Positions 38,550 through 47,930 of a DNA stretch of 64,000 nucleotides are shown here, piece after piece. A model generated the notes under the pieces. It did no database searches, was not told the origin of the DNA, and saw only the letters and a list, made by a program, of their open reading frames with translations. Location: assembly GCF_038049925.1 (NCBI RefSeq), contig NZ_CP145809.1, positions 620,001 through 684,000 of the forward strand, in the 5' to 3' direction. The position numbers and the translations under genes were made by a program. The first letter of the stretch is position 1, and the number at the start of each line of letters is the position of its first letter. The DNA is from Georgenia sp. M64. GTDB lineage: Bacteria > Actinomycetota > Actinomycetes > Actinomycetales > Actinomycetaceae.

Positions 38550-40463
38550 GTGAGCAGCTCCACCACTCCTCGTCCGGGCCGGCTCGGCGTCGGCGTCGTC
38601 GGGGCCGGGCGGGTGGGCGCCGTGCTGGCCAACGCGCTGCGCGCGGCCGGGCACGCCGTCGTCGGCGCCACGGCCGTCACCGAGGCCAGCCGCGACCGGG
38701 TCGACGCCCTCCTGCCCGGCGTGCCGGTGCTCACGGTCGAGGACGTCGTCGAGCGCGCCGAGCTGGTCCTGCTCACCGTCCCCGACGACGTCCTGCCCGA
38801 CCTCGTCCGGGGTCTGGCCGACCTGGGCCGGTGGCAGCCCGGCCAGCTCGTCGTCCACACCTCGGGCCGGCACGGCACGGAGGTCCTCGCGCCCGCCCGG
38901 GCGGCGGGGGCGATCCCGCTGGCGATCCACCCCGCGATGACCTTCACCGGCACCTCGCTCGACCTCAACCGGCTCAGCGGCTGTCCGTTCGCGGTGACCG
39001 CCGCCGCCCCGGTCCTGCCGATCGCGCAGGCGCTCGTCGTCGAGATCGGCGGGGAGCCGGTGGTCCTGGGCGAGGACCAGCGCCCGGCGTACCACGCGGC
39101 CCTCGCGCACGGCGCCAACCACCTCGTCACCCTCGTCGCGCAGGCCGGGCGTGCCCTGACCGCCACCGGGGTGGAGGAGCCGGGCCGCTACCTCGAGCCG
39201 CTGCTCACCGCGGCCCTCGACGGCGCCCTGCGCGGCGGCGAGCAGGACCTCACCGGCCCGGTCGTGCGCGGCGACGTCGGTACCGTCGGTGCCCACCTCG
39301 CCGCTCTCGCCTCCCTGGGCCCGGACCTCGAGGACGTCCTCGCAGGCTATCGGTACCTCGCCCGCGCCACCACCCGCCGGGCGCTCGCCGCCGGACGCAT
39401 CGGGGAGGCGGCGGCCGCGCGGCTCCTCGACGTGCTCGTCGAGCCCGCCGGCGCTGCGCCGGTCGGCGGTGCGACCGCCGGGGCGCCCGGTGCGGTGACG
39501 GCCGCCGGGGGTGCGGCGCCCGCCGGGACGACCGGGCCCGCCGGGACGGCCGCGCCCGCCGACTCCGCCGCGTCCGCCGGGGCGGCCGCGCCTGGCGCCG
39601 GCGCGACGGCTGCCGTGGTCGAGCCGGTGCTGGCCCGCACCCGCCGCGAGCTCGCCGCCGCCCTGGCCGCGCTGCCCGGCCGGACCGCGCTGGTGATGAC
39701 CATGGGGGCGCTGCACGACGGACACCTCTCCCTCGTGCGCGCCGCGCGGGAGCGGGCCGACCACGTCGTCGTCTCCGTCTACGTCAACCCGCTCCAGTTC
39801 GGCCCGGGCGAGGACCTCGACGCCTACCCCCGCGACCTCGAGGGCGACCTCGCGCTCCTCACCGGCGCAGGGGTCGACGTCGTCTTCGCACCCGACGACG
39901 CCGAGGCCTACCCCGCCGAGCCGCTCGTCCGCATCGACCCCGGTCCGGTGGCCGGCGTCCTCGAGGGCCGCACCCGACCGGGCCACTTCGCGGGTGTGCT
40001 GCAGATCGTGGCGAAGGTGCTCGCCCTCGTGCGCCCCGACGTGGCGGTCTTTGGCGAGAAGGACGCCCAGCAGCTCGCGCTCGTGCGCACCCTCGTGCGC
40101 GACCTCGACCTCGGCGTCGAGATCGTGGGCGTCCCGATCCGCCGCGAGCCCGACGGCCTGGCGATGTCCAGCCGCAACGCCTACCTCTCCGCCCCCGAGC
40201 GGACCAGGGCGCTGGCCCTCTCCCGGGCGCTGGCCGCCGGGCGGGACGCGGCGGGGCGCGGTGTCGCCGCTGCGCTCGCCGCAGCCACGGACGTCCTCGA
40301 GGCGGCCGAGGGGGTCGAGGCGGACTACCTGGCGCTGGTCGACCCCGACACGTTCCTGCCGCTGCCCGAGGGTGCGACCGGCCCCGGGCTGCTCGCGGTG
40401 GCCGCCCGGGTGGGCACCACCCGGCTCATCGACAACACCCGCGTCGATCTCGGGGGACAATGA
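38550..40463 (+). CDS. panC: DUF2520 Rossmann-like dehydrogenase fused to pantothenate synthetase (PanC)
   Basis: 637 residues. Residues 1-300: NAD(P)-binding Rossmann domain ([33 protein letters not shown]) and the C-terminal helical DUF2520 domain ([20 protein letters not shown]). Residues about 300-354: Ala/Gly/Pro-rich linker without a stop. Residues about 356-637: PanC with [14 protein letters not shown] (HIGH-type), [30 protein letters not shown] and MSSRN, which joins pantoate and beta-alanine. In most actinobacteria the two are separate neighbours. GTG 38550 begins 8 nt after the PH gene. An internal start in the linker (several GTGs) cannot be excluded. Confidence 0.92.
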   Translation: MSSSTTPRPGRLGVGVVGAGRVGAVLANALRAAGHAVVGATAVTEASRDRVDALLPGVPVLTVEDVVERAELVLLTVPDDVLPDLVRGLADLGRWQPGQLVVHTSGRHGTEVLAPARAAGAIPLAIHPAMTFTGTSLDLNRLSGCPFAVTAAAPVLPIAQALVVEIGGEPVVLGEDQRPAYHAALAHGANHLVTLVAQAGRALTATGVEEPGRYLEPLLTAALDGALRGGEQDLTGPVVRGDVGTVGAHLAALASLGPDLEDVLAGYRYLARATTRRALAAGRIGEAAAARLLDVLVEPAGAAPVGGATAGAPGAVTAAGGAAPAGTTGPAGTAAPADSAASAGAAAPGAGATAAVVEPVLARTRRELAAALAALPGRTALVMTMGALHDGHLSLVRAARERADHVVVSVYVNPLQFGPGEDLDAYPRDLEGDLALLTGAGVDVVFAPDDAEAYPAEPLVRIDPGPVAGVLEGRTRPGHFAGVLQIVAKVLALVRPDVAVFGEKDAQQLALVRTLVRDLDLGVEIVGVPIRREPDGLAMSSRNAYLSAPERTRALALSRALAAGRDAAGRGVAAALAAATDVLEAAEGVEADYLALVDPDTFLPLPEGATGPGLLAVAARVGTTRLIDNTRVDLGGQ

Positions 40464-40975
40464 TCCTGATGACCGAGTTCACCACACCCCGATCCCTGCT
40501 CCGCCCGATGATGATCGCCAAGATCCACCGGGCGACGATCACGGCTGCCGACCTGCACTACGTCGGGTCGATCACCGTCGACGCGGACCTCCTCGACGCC
40601 GCCGACGTCCTGCCCGGCCAGCAGGTCGACGTCGTCGACGTCACCAACGGCGCCCGGCTGACGACCTACGTCATCCCCGGTGAGCGCGGCAGCGGCATCC
40701 TGTGCATCAACGGCGCGGCCGCCCACCTCGTCCACGCCGGGGACCTCGTCATCCTCATCGCCTACGGGCAGATGTCCGACGCCGACGCCCGCACCTACAC
40801 CCCCCACGTGGTCTTCGTCGACGAGCACAACCACATCCTCGACGTCGGCGACGAGCCGGGCGAGGTCCCCGACGTCGACGCGGGGGAGGCGCGGCACGTC
40901 GAGCCCAGCGGGGTCTCCATCCACGCCTACCGCGACTCCCTGCCCGGTGCCCGCCGGTCCGAGTTCGACATCTGA
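40460..40975 (+). CDS. panD: Aspartate 1-decarboxylase
   Basis: 171 residues; makes beta-alanine for PanC. The self-processing Gly-Ser is in [13 protein letters not shown] (Ser becomes the pyruvoyl group); INGAAAHLV and [11 protein letters not shown]-type segments are conserved. The ATG at 40460 overlaps the panC stop (ATGA); an ATG at 40469 is the alternative. The C-terminal 25 residues after the core are variable. Confidence 0.95.
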   Translation: MILMTEFTTPRSLLRPMMIAKIHRATITAADLHYVGSITVDADLLDAADVLPGQQVDVVDVTNGARLTTYVIPGERGSGILCINGAAAHLVHAGDLVILIAYGQMSDADARTYTPHVVFVDEHNHILDVGDEPGEVPDVDAGEARHVEPSGVSIHAYRDSLPGARRSEFDI

Positions 40976-41065
40976 GCGACCGCGCCGCGCGCGGCCGGGA
41001 CGGGCCGTGACCGGGGTCATCCTGCGCCGGGGGATCCCGCGCGGGAGCGCGCCGCGGCCGGCGGC

Positions 41066-41071
41066 TACCCT
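41066..41071 (+). promoter_or_regulatory. -10 box of a leaderless lysS transcript
   Basis: TACCCT, 6 nt, then GTG 41078, with no ribosome site. Confidence 0.55.
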
Positions 41072-41077
41072 TGTCCG

Positions 41078-42616
41078 GTGACCGAGCAGACCACCACCGT
41101 GGACACCGGCGACCTGGCGCACGACGACGCCCCCGAGCAGGTCCGTGTCCGGGCCGAGAAGCGCCAGCGCCTCATCGACGGCGGTGTCGACCCCTACCCG
41201 GTCACCGTCCCGGTCACGACGACGATCGCCGCGGTGCGCCGCGAGCACGCGGGGCTGGCCGCCGGTGAGGAGACCGACGTCGTCGTCGGCCTCGCCGGGC
41301 GCGTGATGTACCTGCGCAACACGGGCAAGCTCGCCTTCGTCACCCTCCAGGACGGCGAGGGCAACCGCCTGCAGGCGATGCTCTCGCGGGCCGAGGTGGG
41401 CGAGGAGTCGCTCGCCGCGTTCAAGACCGACGTCGACCTGGGCGACCACCTGTTCGTGCGCGGCCGGGTCATCGCCTCCCGGCGCGGCGAGCTGAGCGTC
41501 CTGGCCGACTCCTGGGCGCTGGCCGCGAAGGCCCTGCGGCCCCTGCCCAAGACGTACGAGACCGAGGACGGGCACCAGGTGGCCCTGTCCGAGGAGGGGC
41601 GGGTGCGGCGCCGTCACCTCGACCTCATCATGCGCCAGGGTGCCCGCGACATGGTCCGCACCCGGTCCGCGGTCGTGCGGTCCCTGCGCCGCACCCTCGA
41701 CGAGCGCGAGTTCGTCGAGATCGAGACCCCCATGCTGCAGATCCAGCCCGGCGGCGCGGCGGCCCGGCCGTTCGTGACCCACATGAACGCCTACGACGTC
41801 GACCTGTACATGCGCATCGCCCCCGAGCTGTTCCTCAAGCGGGCGGTGGTCGGCGGCATCGAGAGGGTCTTCGAGATCAACCGCAACTTCCGCAACGAGG
41901 GGGCGGACTCCACCCACTCGCCCGAGTTCTCCATGCTCGAGGCCTACGAGGCGTACGGCTCCTACGACACGATGGCGGAGCTGACCCGCTCCCTCGTCCA
42001 GCGCGCCGCGACCGACGCCTTCGGGTCCACGACCGTGACCCTGGACACCGGCGAGCAGTACGACCTCGGCGGGGAGTGGACCACGCTGAGCCTGTACGAC
42101 TCCCTCTCGGGTGCGCTGGGGGAGGAGATCACCCCCGGGACCCCGCGCGAGCACCTCGAGCGGCTCGCCGACCGCCTCGACCTCGACGTCGCCCCGCACT
42201 ACACCCCGGGCAAGATCGTCGAGGTGCTGTGGGAGGAGCGGGTCGGCGACCACCTCATGGAGCCCACGTTCGTGCGCGACTTCCCGGTGGACACCTCCCC
42301 GCTGACCCGCGCCCACCGGTCGGTGCCCGGCGTGGTGGAGAAGTGGGACCTCTACGTGCGCGGCTTCGAGCTGGCCACGGCGTACTCCGAGCTCGTCGAC
42401 CCGGTCGTCCAGCGCGAGCGGTTCGCCGCGCAGGCCCTCGTGGCCGCGGCCGGCGACCCCGAGGCGATGGTCCTCGACGAGGACTTCCTCGAGGCGATGG
42501 AGCAGGGCATGCCCCCGGCCGGCGGGATGGGCATGGGCATCGACCGCCTGCTCATGGCGCTGACCGGCCACGGCATCCGCGAGACGATCACCTTCCCGCT
42601 GGTCAAGCGCCGCTGA
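41078..42616 (+). CDS. lysS: Lysyl-tRNA synthetase, class II
   Basis: 512 residues. N-terminal OB-fold ([20 protein letters not shown]) then the class II core: motif 2 [20 protein letters not shown], motif 3 [16 protein letters not shown]. It charges tRNA-Lys in the cytoplasm. GTG 41078 follows a TACCCT box by 6 nt, suggesting a leaderless mRNA. Its last 14 nt overlap the convergent DUF4349 gene. Neither lsr2 nor clpC follows it, unlike the order common in relatives. Confidence 0.97.
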   Translation: MTEQTTTVDTGDLAHDDAPEQVRVRAEKRQRLIDGGVDPYPVTVPVTTTIAAVRREHAGLAAGEETDVVVGLAGRVMYLRNTGKLAFVTLQDGEGNRLQAMLSRAEVGEESLAAFKTDVDLGDHLFVRGRVIASRRGELSVLADSWALAAKALRPLPKTYETEDGHQVALSEEGRVRRRHLDLIMRQGARDMVRTRSAVVRSLRRTLDEREFVEIETPMLQIQPGGAAARPFVTHMNAYDVDLYMRIAPELFLKRAVVGGIERVFEINRNFRNEGADSTHSPEFSMLEAYEAYGSYDTMAELTRSLVQRAATDAFGSTTVTLDTGEQYDLGGEWTTLSLYDSLSGALGEEITPGTPREHLERLADRLDLDVAPHYTPGKIVEVLWEERVGDHLMEPTFVRDFPVDTSPLTRAHRSVPGVVEKWDLYVRGFELATAYSELVDPVVQRERFAAQALVAAAGDPEAMVLDEDFLEAMEQGMPPAGGMGMGIDRLLMALTGHGIRETITFPLVKRR

Positions 42617-43592
42617 CGGGCGGTCCGGTCGGCCCGGCCGGCGGGTGGGTCGGCCCGGTCGGCGGCTGCCGGGGCGGCGGGGCCTGCTGCGGGGCTGCGG
42701 CCGGCGCGAGCGGCTGGTGGGCGGGTGCCGGCCCGGGCCCACCGGGGTGCGGCGCGGCAGCCCGGCGACGGCGCCGCCACAGGGGCAGGGCGATCGCGGC
42801 GATGACGGCGGCGAGCGCGATCCACGGCAGGAGCACCCCGAGGGTCACGAGCACCGCGCCGACGAAGGAGACCAGCGCGTCCCAGCCGGTGCGCAGGCCG
42901 CCGAGGAAGCCCGAGGGCTCCAGGGTCGGCGAGCTGCGCGCCACGAGCTGGACCGAGACGGTGGCCATCGCGACCTGCTCGCCGATGTAGCGCCGCTCGG
43001 CCTTGAGCGCCTCGAGCTCGGACTGCCGCTCGTTGAGCGCGGACTCCGCGGCGATGAGTGCCTCGGAGCTCTGGGCGTCGGCGAGGAGGCCGAGCAGCCG
43101 GTCGACCGAGGCCTCGAGCGCGCCGATCCGCGCGTCCAGGTCGCGGGCGGTGCCCGTGACGTCGACCGAGCCGATGTCGAGGTCGCGCTGCTCACCCAGC
43201 TCGGCGAGCGCGTCGAGGGTGTCGTCGAGCTCGTCGGACGGGACCCGCACGACCAGCCACGCGGACGGCTCGAAGCCGTCGCCGCCGGCCTGTTCGGACC
43301 GCTCGTCCACGCGGCCGCCGGCCGCGCGGACGATGGCGGTCACCTCGTCGGCGGCCACCGCCGGGTCCTCGACGACCAGGGTCATCGAGCCGGTGCTGAT
43401 GACCTGCCGGTCGCCGTCGACGACCTCCCCGTCGCTGTCCGTGACCGGGCCGTCGCCGCCCTCGTCGCCCCCGGGCGCGCCGACGCCCCCGCCGCCGGCG
43501 GACTCCTCCGCGGTGTCGCCGCCGCCCATGCTGCAGGAGGCGAGGAGGAGCAGCAGGACGAGCAGGGCCGAGAGCCGGCGCAGGAGCCTCAT
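42603..43592 (-). CDS. DUF4349 lipoprotein
   Basis: 329 residues. Lipobox [10 protein letters not shown] after a hydrophobic signal ([14 protein letters not shown]), so an envelope lipoprotein. DUF4349 ([35 protein letters not shown], coiled coil [19 protein letters not shown]) is followed by one TM helix ([20 protein letters not shown]), an Arg stretch and a Pro/Gly-rich cytoplasmic tail. The function is unknown. A TAGTTT box lies 6 nt before the ATG. Its 3' end overlaps lysS by 14 nt. Confidence 0.9.
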   Translation of the reverse strand: MRLLRRLSALLVLLLLLASCSMGGGDTAEESAGGGGVGAPGGDEGGDGPVTDSDGEVVDGDRQVISTGSMTLVVEDPAVAADEVTAIVRAAGGRVDERSEQAGGDGFEPSAWLVVRVPSDELDDTLDALAELGEQRDLDIGSVDVTGTARDLDARIGALEASVDRLLGLLADAQSSEALIAAESALNERQSELEALKAERRYIGEQVAMATVSVQLVARSSPTLEPSGFLGGLRTGWDALVSFVGAVLVTLGVLLPWIALAAVIAAIALPLWRRRRRAAAPHPGGPGPAPAHQPLAPAAAPQQAPPPRQPPTGPTHPPAGPTGPPVSGA

Positions 43593-43598
43593 GCTCAG

Positions 43599-43604
43599 AA
43601 ACTA
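43599..43604 (-). promoter_or_regulatory. -10 box of a leaderless DUF4349 transcript
   Basis: TAGTTT on the minus strand, 6 nt, then ATG 43592. Confidence 0.55.
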
Positions 43605-43720
43605 GGGCCGCGCCGGGTCCGCCGTGGCCGCGTTGCTGGTTCGTGACAGGATCGAGGCCACCTCGTGACCTGCGGCGTCACCTCCGTGCGTCGTCACCGT
43701 GCCCCCGCCGGCCCCGTGCT

Positions 43721-44842
43721 CTACAGCGTCAGGGCCATCCCCACGGCCGGGTCGGTCTCGGCGAACCCGTGGCGCCGGTAGAGCGCGGCGGCGTCGGGCT
43801 CGGCGACGAGGGAGACGTACGCGCCTGCCGGGGCGTGGTCGCGCAGGTGCGCCAGGAGCTCGGCCACGACCTGCCCGCCCAGGCCTCGCCCCTGGTGCGC
43901 CGGGAGCACGCAGACGTCGACGAGCTGGAAGAAGCTGCCGCCGTCGCCCACGACGCGGCCCATCCCGACCACCTCGGAGCCGTGCCGCACGACGACGCCG
44001 TGCCAGGTCCCGGCCAGACCCGCCACGGCGGCCTCGTCGGTGCGCGGGGTCAGTCCGCACGCCGCCCGCAGCGCCCGGTACGTCTCGGGAGAAGGCCGGC
44101 CGGTCTCGACCCGGTAGCCGCCGGGCGCGGCGGGGAGGGGACGCTCCTCGGTGGCGGCTGCCCTCAGCAGGTCCTCGATCCGCGCCTCGGCCTCGTCCAC
44201 CCGCACCTTCCGGGCCCCCTTGGCGGTGAGGTCGGCGATCATCGCGGGCTCGTTGCGGTACAGGCTCAGCCCGCGCCGCACCAGTGTGATCGGGGGCTTG
44301 CGGGACTCGCCGAGGTCGCGCAGGAGCCGGAACCAGAAGGTCTGGGCGCGGGGCCGCCAGATGCACAGGGCGTCGGCGAGGATGTCCTCCTCGCGGCACG
44401 CCTCGACGATCTCCGCGGCGAAGATACCCTCGGCGATGAACACCGGGAAGCCGTCCAGGGAGAGCTGGGTGGTGCCGGTGCGCCGGTTGGTGGGGATGTC
44501 GTAGACGGGCAGCTCCGCCTGCCCGGTGCTGGACAGGCGCAGCAGCGCGTCCATGGCGCCGGCCCGGTCCCAGGTGGCCGGGGAGTCCCAGTCGACGACG
44601 CCGTAGCGCCGGGGCAGGGCGGGGTGGTCGCCGTCGAGGTAGAAGTCGTCGAGGGAGACCACCGGCAGGCCCATGCGGCGGGTCAGCGACGTCTTGCCCG
44701 CGCCGGACGGGCCGGTGAGGAGCACGACCCGGGCGGTGGGCCGCCGGCTGCCCGGGGGCAGGTCGAACAGGCCCTCCTGGGGCCCGCCGGCGGGCCGGGA
44801 GGTGACGGCGTCGTCGGTGGTGGACGGCGCGCCGTCGGGCAT
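43721..44842 (-). CDS. Uridine kinase-like P-loop protein fused to a GNAT acetyltransferase
   Basis: 373 residues. Residues about 40-235 are a uridine kinase-like P-loop domain (LLTGPSGAGKTSLTRRMG; VVSLDDFYLDGDHPALPRR; DWDSPATWD; EGIFAAEIVEACRE), with a conserved tail found in actinobacterial uridine kinase-like proteins. Residues about 241-373 are a GNAT domain (GYRVETGRPSPETYRALRAA, LVDVCVLPAHQGRGLGGQVV, LYRRHGFAET). One frame runs through both; no stop or ribosome site separates them. AGGAG precedes ATG 44842. The substrate of either domain is unknown. It sits between DUF4349 and lutC without clear pathway links. Confidence 0.85.
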   Translation of the reverse strand: MPDGAPSTTDDAVTSRPAGGPQEGLFDLPPGSRRPTARVVLLTGPSGAGKTSLTRRMGLPVVSLDDFYLDGDHPALPRRYGVVDWDSPATWDRAGAMDALLRLSSTGQAELPVYDIPTNRRTGTTQLSLDGFPVFIAEGIFAAEIVEACREEDILADALCIWRPRAQTFWFRLLRDLGESRKPPITLVRRGLSLYRNEPAMIADLTAKGARKVRVDEAEARIEDLLRAAATEERPLPAAPGGYRVETGRPSPETYRALRAACGLTPRTDEAAVAGLAGTWHGVVVRHGSEVVGMGRVVGDGGSFFQLVDVCVLPAHQGRGLGGQVVAELLAHLRDHAPAGAYVSLVAEPDAAALYRRHGFAETDPAVGMALTL

Positions 44843-44874
44843 GGTGGCTCCTGAGGTCGGGGGCTGCGCCGTCA

Positions 44875-44880
44875 AGGATA
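44875..44880 (-). promoter_or_regulatory. Candidate -10 box of the kinase-GNAT gene
   Basis: TATCCT on the minus strand, giving a leader of roughly 27 nt that includes the AGGAG site. Confidence 0.4.
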
Positions 44881-44888
44881 GGCGGTGC

Positions 44889-45524
44889 TCAGCCGAGGAT
44901 GACGACGTCGAGGGTGCGGGGGCCGTGGACGCCCTCGACCCGGACGAGCTCGATGTCCGACGTCGCGGACGGTCCCGCGATCCAGGTCTGGGGGCGTTCG
45001 GGGTGCCGGCCGAGGACGGCGACGGCCTCGGGCACGGTGGCGACCACCTGGTCGCGGCGCAGGACGCACACGTGGTGGTCGGGCACGAGGCTGAGCGCGC
45101 GCCGGCCCTGGTCGGGCTGACCGTCGAGGACGATCGTGCCCGTCTCGGCGATCGCGACGCGGGCCGCCGTGACGACGGCGCCGGCCCGGTCGAGCTCGGC
45201 GTTGCCCAGCGGCGGGGTGTCGCCGAGGACCTCGAGGTCCAGGTGCTCCAGCAGCCCGGTCCACGGCAGGCCCGGGGGGACGACGACGGAGCCCGCCGCC
45301 GCGAGGAGCTCGGCCAGCACCTGCGGGAGGCCGGCCTCGTCGGCCGTGTGCACCCGGGCGCGGTAGTCGACGAGGCGGTCAATGAGCAGCTCCAGCGCCT
45401 CGGGTGAGCCGGGGGCGACGTCGGAGGAGGCCCGGTACGCACGGACCACCTCGGGCGCCGGGCCCTGCTGGGACCGTGCCAGCGCCTCGTGGACCCGGGC
45501 CAGGATCGCCTCGCGTGCCTCCAT
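44889..45524 (-). CDS. lutC: Lactate utilization protein C (LUD domain)
   Basis: 211 residues with a LUD domain (AGAVVTAARVAIAETGTIVL, RRALSLVPDHHVCVL, TWIAGPSATSDIELVRVEGVHGPR). It is the third subunit of the LutABC L-lactate oxidising complex. GAGGAG precedes the ATG at 45524, which overlaps the lutB stop by one base (TGATG), so the longer frame to 45557 is rejected. Confidence 0.93.
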   Translation of the reverse strand: MEAREAILARVHEALARSQQGPAPEVVRAYRASSDVAPGSPEALELLIDRLVDYRARVHTADEAGLPQVLAELLAAAGSVVVPPGLPWTGLLEHLDLEVLGDTPPLGNAELDRAGAVVTAARVAIAETGTIVLDGQPDQGRRALSLVPDHHVCVLRRDQVVATVPEAVAVLGRHPERPQTWIAGPSATSDIELVRVEGVHGPRTLDVVILG

Positions 45525-47032
45525 CACCGCTCCTCGCTCTCGTGCCGGGACCACCACTGCCGGAAGCTCTCGCGCGGGGGCGCCGGGACGTCGCGCACGG
45601 AGGTCCAGCCGGCCAGCGGCCCGGGGAGCCGGGCGATGCGCTCACCCCGGGCGACGACCCGGCCCAGGCCCGCCGCGCGGGCGGCCACGGCGAACCGCGA
45701 GCCGGACGTCATCACGGCGGCCGCGCCGCGCATCGCCGTGGCCCAGCCGGTGGGCAGCGGGCGGCGCTGCTCCGCCTCGACCATGCGGCCGCGCAGGTGC
45801 ACCAGCGCCGTCGGGATGTCGATCTTGACCGGGCAGGCCTCGTAGCAGGCGCCGCACAGGGAGGAGGCGAACGGCAGGGAGGCGGTGGCGTCGTGGTGGG
45901 GCAGCGCCCCCTTGGTGCCGGTGCCCATGAGCTGGGGGGTGAGGATCGCCCCGATGGGGCCGGGGTAGACCGACCCGTACGCGTGGCCACCGGTGTGCTC
46001 GTACACCGGGCAGACGTTCATGCACGCCGAGCAGCGGATGCAGTGCAGCGCCTGGCGGCCCACCTCGTCGGCGAGGGCCTTCGTACGGCCGTTGTCGAGC
46101 AGGACGAGGTGGAACTCCTGTGGGCCGTCGCCCGGCGTGACCCCCGTCCACAGGGTCGTGTAGGGGTTCATCCGCTCGCCGGTGGACGAGCGCGGCAGGA
46201 GCTGGGCGAAGACCTCCACGTCGCGGAACGTGGGCACGAGCTTCTCGATGCCCATGACCGTCACGAGGGTCTCGGGCAGGGTCAGGCACATCCGCCCGTT
46301 GCCCTCGGACTCGAAGACGGCCACCGTCCCGGTCTCGGCGACGGCGAGGTTGGCGCCGGAGATGGCGACCTTGGCGGTGAGGAACTTCGCGCGCAGGTGC
46401 GCGCGGGCGGCCATCGCCAGCTCGCGCGGCTCGCTCGTCAGGCCCGCCGGTGCGTCGGCCATGCGGCCGGCGAAGATCTCGCGGATCTCCTCGCGGTTGC
46501 GGTGGATCGCCGGGACGAGGACGTGGGAGGGCATGTCGCCGGCGAGCTGGACGATGAGCTCGGCGAGGTCGGTCTCGGTGGCGGTGATGCCCTCGGCCTC
46601 GAGGTGCTCGTTGAGCCCGATCTCCTGGGTGGCCATCGACTTGACCTTGACGACCTCGTCGGCGCCCTTGGCCCGCACGAGGTCGGTGACGATCCGGTTG
46701 GCCTCCTCGGCGTCGCGCGCCCAGTGCACGTGACCGCCGCGGGCGGTGACGTTGCGCTCGAGCTCGACGAGCAGCGCCGGCAGCTCCGACATCACCTGGT
46801 GCTTGATCGCCGCGCCCGCGTCGCGCAGCGCCTCCCAGTCCGGCAGCTCGGCGGTCACGCGCAGGCGCTTGTCGCGGATGGTGCGGGTGGCGTGGGCGAG
46901 GTTGCGCCGCATCTGCCCGTTGGCCAGCGTCTCGTGCGCCGCCTCGGGGAACGGCTCACCCCAGCGCAGCGGGTGGGCGGGGGCGTGCGCCGGCTGCGGT
47001 CGGACGTTCGGCATGCCGAGGTAGGTGCTCAC
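45524..47032 (-). CDS. lutB: Lactate utilization protein B, iron-sulfur subunit
   Basis: 502 residues. An N-terminal LUD region (KVKSMATQEIGLNEHLEAEG, AVAETGTVAVFESEGNGR) is followed by two ferredoxin-type 4Fe-4S clusters (CIRCSACMNVCPVY and CGACYEACPVKIDIP). A C-terminal DUF3390-type tail follows. GTG 47032 overlaps the lutA stop (GTGA). Confidence 0.95.
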   Translation of the reverse strand: MSTYLGMPNVRPQPAHAPAHPLRWGEPFPEAAHETLANGQMRRNLAHATRTIRDKRLRVTAELPDWEALRDAGAAIKHQVMSELPALLVELERNVTARGGHVHWARDAEEANRIVTDLVRAKGADEVVKVKSMATQEIGLNEHLEAEGITATETDLAELIVQLAGDMPSHVLVPAIHRNREEIREIFAGRMADAPAGLTSEPRELAMAARAHLRAKFLTAKVAISGANLAVAETGTVAVFESEGNGRMCLTLPETLVTVMGIEKLVPTFRDVEVFAQLLPRSSTGERMNPYTTLWTGVTPGDGPQEFHLVLLDNGRTKALADEVGRQALHCIRCSACMNVCPVYEHTGGHAYGSVYPGPIGAILTPQLMGTGTKGALPHHDATASLPFASSLCGACYEACPVKIDIPTALVHLRGRMVEAEQRRPLPTGWATAMRGAAAVMTSGSRFAVAARAAGLGRVVARGERIARLPGPLAGWTSVRDVPAPPRESFRQWWSRHESEER

Positions 47033-47826
47033 GGCTTCACCGCCTGGGCCGAGCGGGGCAGGAAGGTCGGTTCCCACGGTTGCTCCCGGGTGCTGGCGAG
47101 GATCTCGGCCAGGTGCGCCACGGTGACGCCGGTCCCGTCGCGGGAGAGGCGCCCACCCATGTTCATGAGGCAGGAGTAGTCGCCGGCGGTGAGGACCTCG
47201 GCACCCGTGGAGACGACGTTGCGCACCTTCTCCCCGACCATCGCGGCGGAGGTCTCGGCGTTCTTCAGCGCGAACGTGCCGCCGAACCCGCAGCAGGACT
47301 CCGCCTCGGGCAGGTCGACGAGGTCGATGCCCTCGACCGCGCGCAGCAGGCGCAGCGGCCGGTCGCCCACGTGCACCATCCGCAGGGAGTGGCAGGTCGG
47401 GTGGTAGGTCACCCGGTGCGGGAAGTGGGCGCCGACGTCGGTGAGGCCGAGGACGTCCACGAGGAGCTCGGAGAGCTCGTAGGTGTGCTCCGCGACGGCG
47501 GCGGCGTCGCGGGCCAGTCCCCGGTCGCCCACCCGGTCGGCGACCATGGCCTGCTGGTGGCGCACCGAGCCCACGCAGGAGCCCGAGGGCGCGACGATCG
47601 CGTCCCACTCGCCGTCGAGGACCGGCGCGAATGCCGCGACGTGGTTGCGCACGACCGGCACCGCCTGGTCGAGGTAGCCGGTGTTGGTGTGCATCTGCCC
47701 GCAGCAGGCCTGACCGGGCGGGAAGAGGACCTCGTGCCCGAGCCGCTCGAGCAGGCGCACCGTGGCGACGGGCGCCTGGGGGAACATCGTCTCGGCGATG
47801 CACGTCGCGAACAGGGCGATGCGCAT
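47029..47826 (-). CDS. lutA: Lactate utilization protein A, CCG-domain subunit
   Basis: 265 residues with two CCG (cysteine-rich) domains: FPPGQACCGQMHTNTGY and PEAESCCGFGGTFALK, plus CVGSV and HPTCHSLR cysteines, as in heterodisulfide-reductase-like LutA. A GGAGG site precedes ATG 47826. It heads the lutABC operon; a TAGGCT -10 box and a GTGA-N6-TCAC site lie in the 104-nt gap upstream. No lactate permease is in the window. Confidence 0.95.
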   Translation of the reverse strand: MRIALFATCIAETMFPQAPVATVRLLERLGHEVLFPPGQACCGQMHTNTGYLDQAVPVVRNHVAAFAPVLDGEWDAIVAPSGSCVGSVRHQQAMVADRVGDRGLARDAAAVAEHTYELSELLVDVLGLTDVGAHFPHRVTYHPTCHSLRMVHVGDRPLRLLRAVEGIDLVDLPEAESCCGFGGTFALKNAETSAAMVGEKVRNVVSTGAEVLTAGDYSCLMNMGGRLSRDGTGVTVAHLAEILASTREQPWEPTFLPRSAQAVKP

Positions 47827-47848
47827 GGGGCCTCCTCGTCATCGAGCG

Positions 47849-47862
47849 GTGACGCGGCTCAC
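47849..47862. promoter_or_regulatory. CRP/GlxR-type site in the lutABC leader
   Basis: GTGACGCGGCTCAC fits GTGA-N6-TCAC exactly. It lies just downstream of the predicted start point, a repressing position. Confidence 0.55.
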
Positions 47863-47873
47863 GCCGCCGGGCC

Positions 47874-47879
47874 AGCCTA
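47874..47879 (-). promoter_or_regulatory. Candidate -10 box of lutABC
   Basis: TAGGCT on the minus strand, about 48 nt upstream of the lutA ATG. Confidence 0.45.
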
Positions 47880-47930
47880 CGGCCTGAACCGGACGGTCAC
47901 GGCGGGCTGGCGCCGTGGCGCCCGGCGTGA

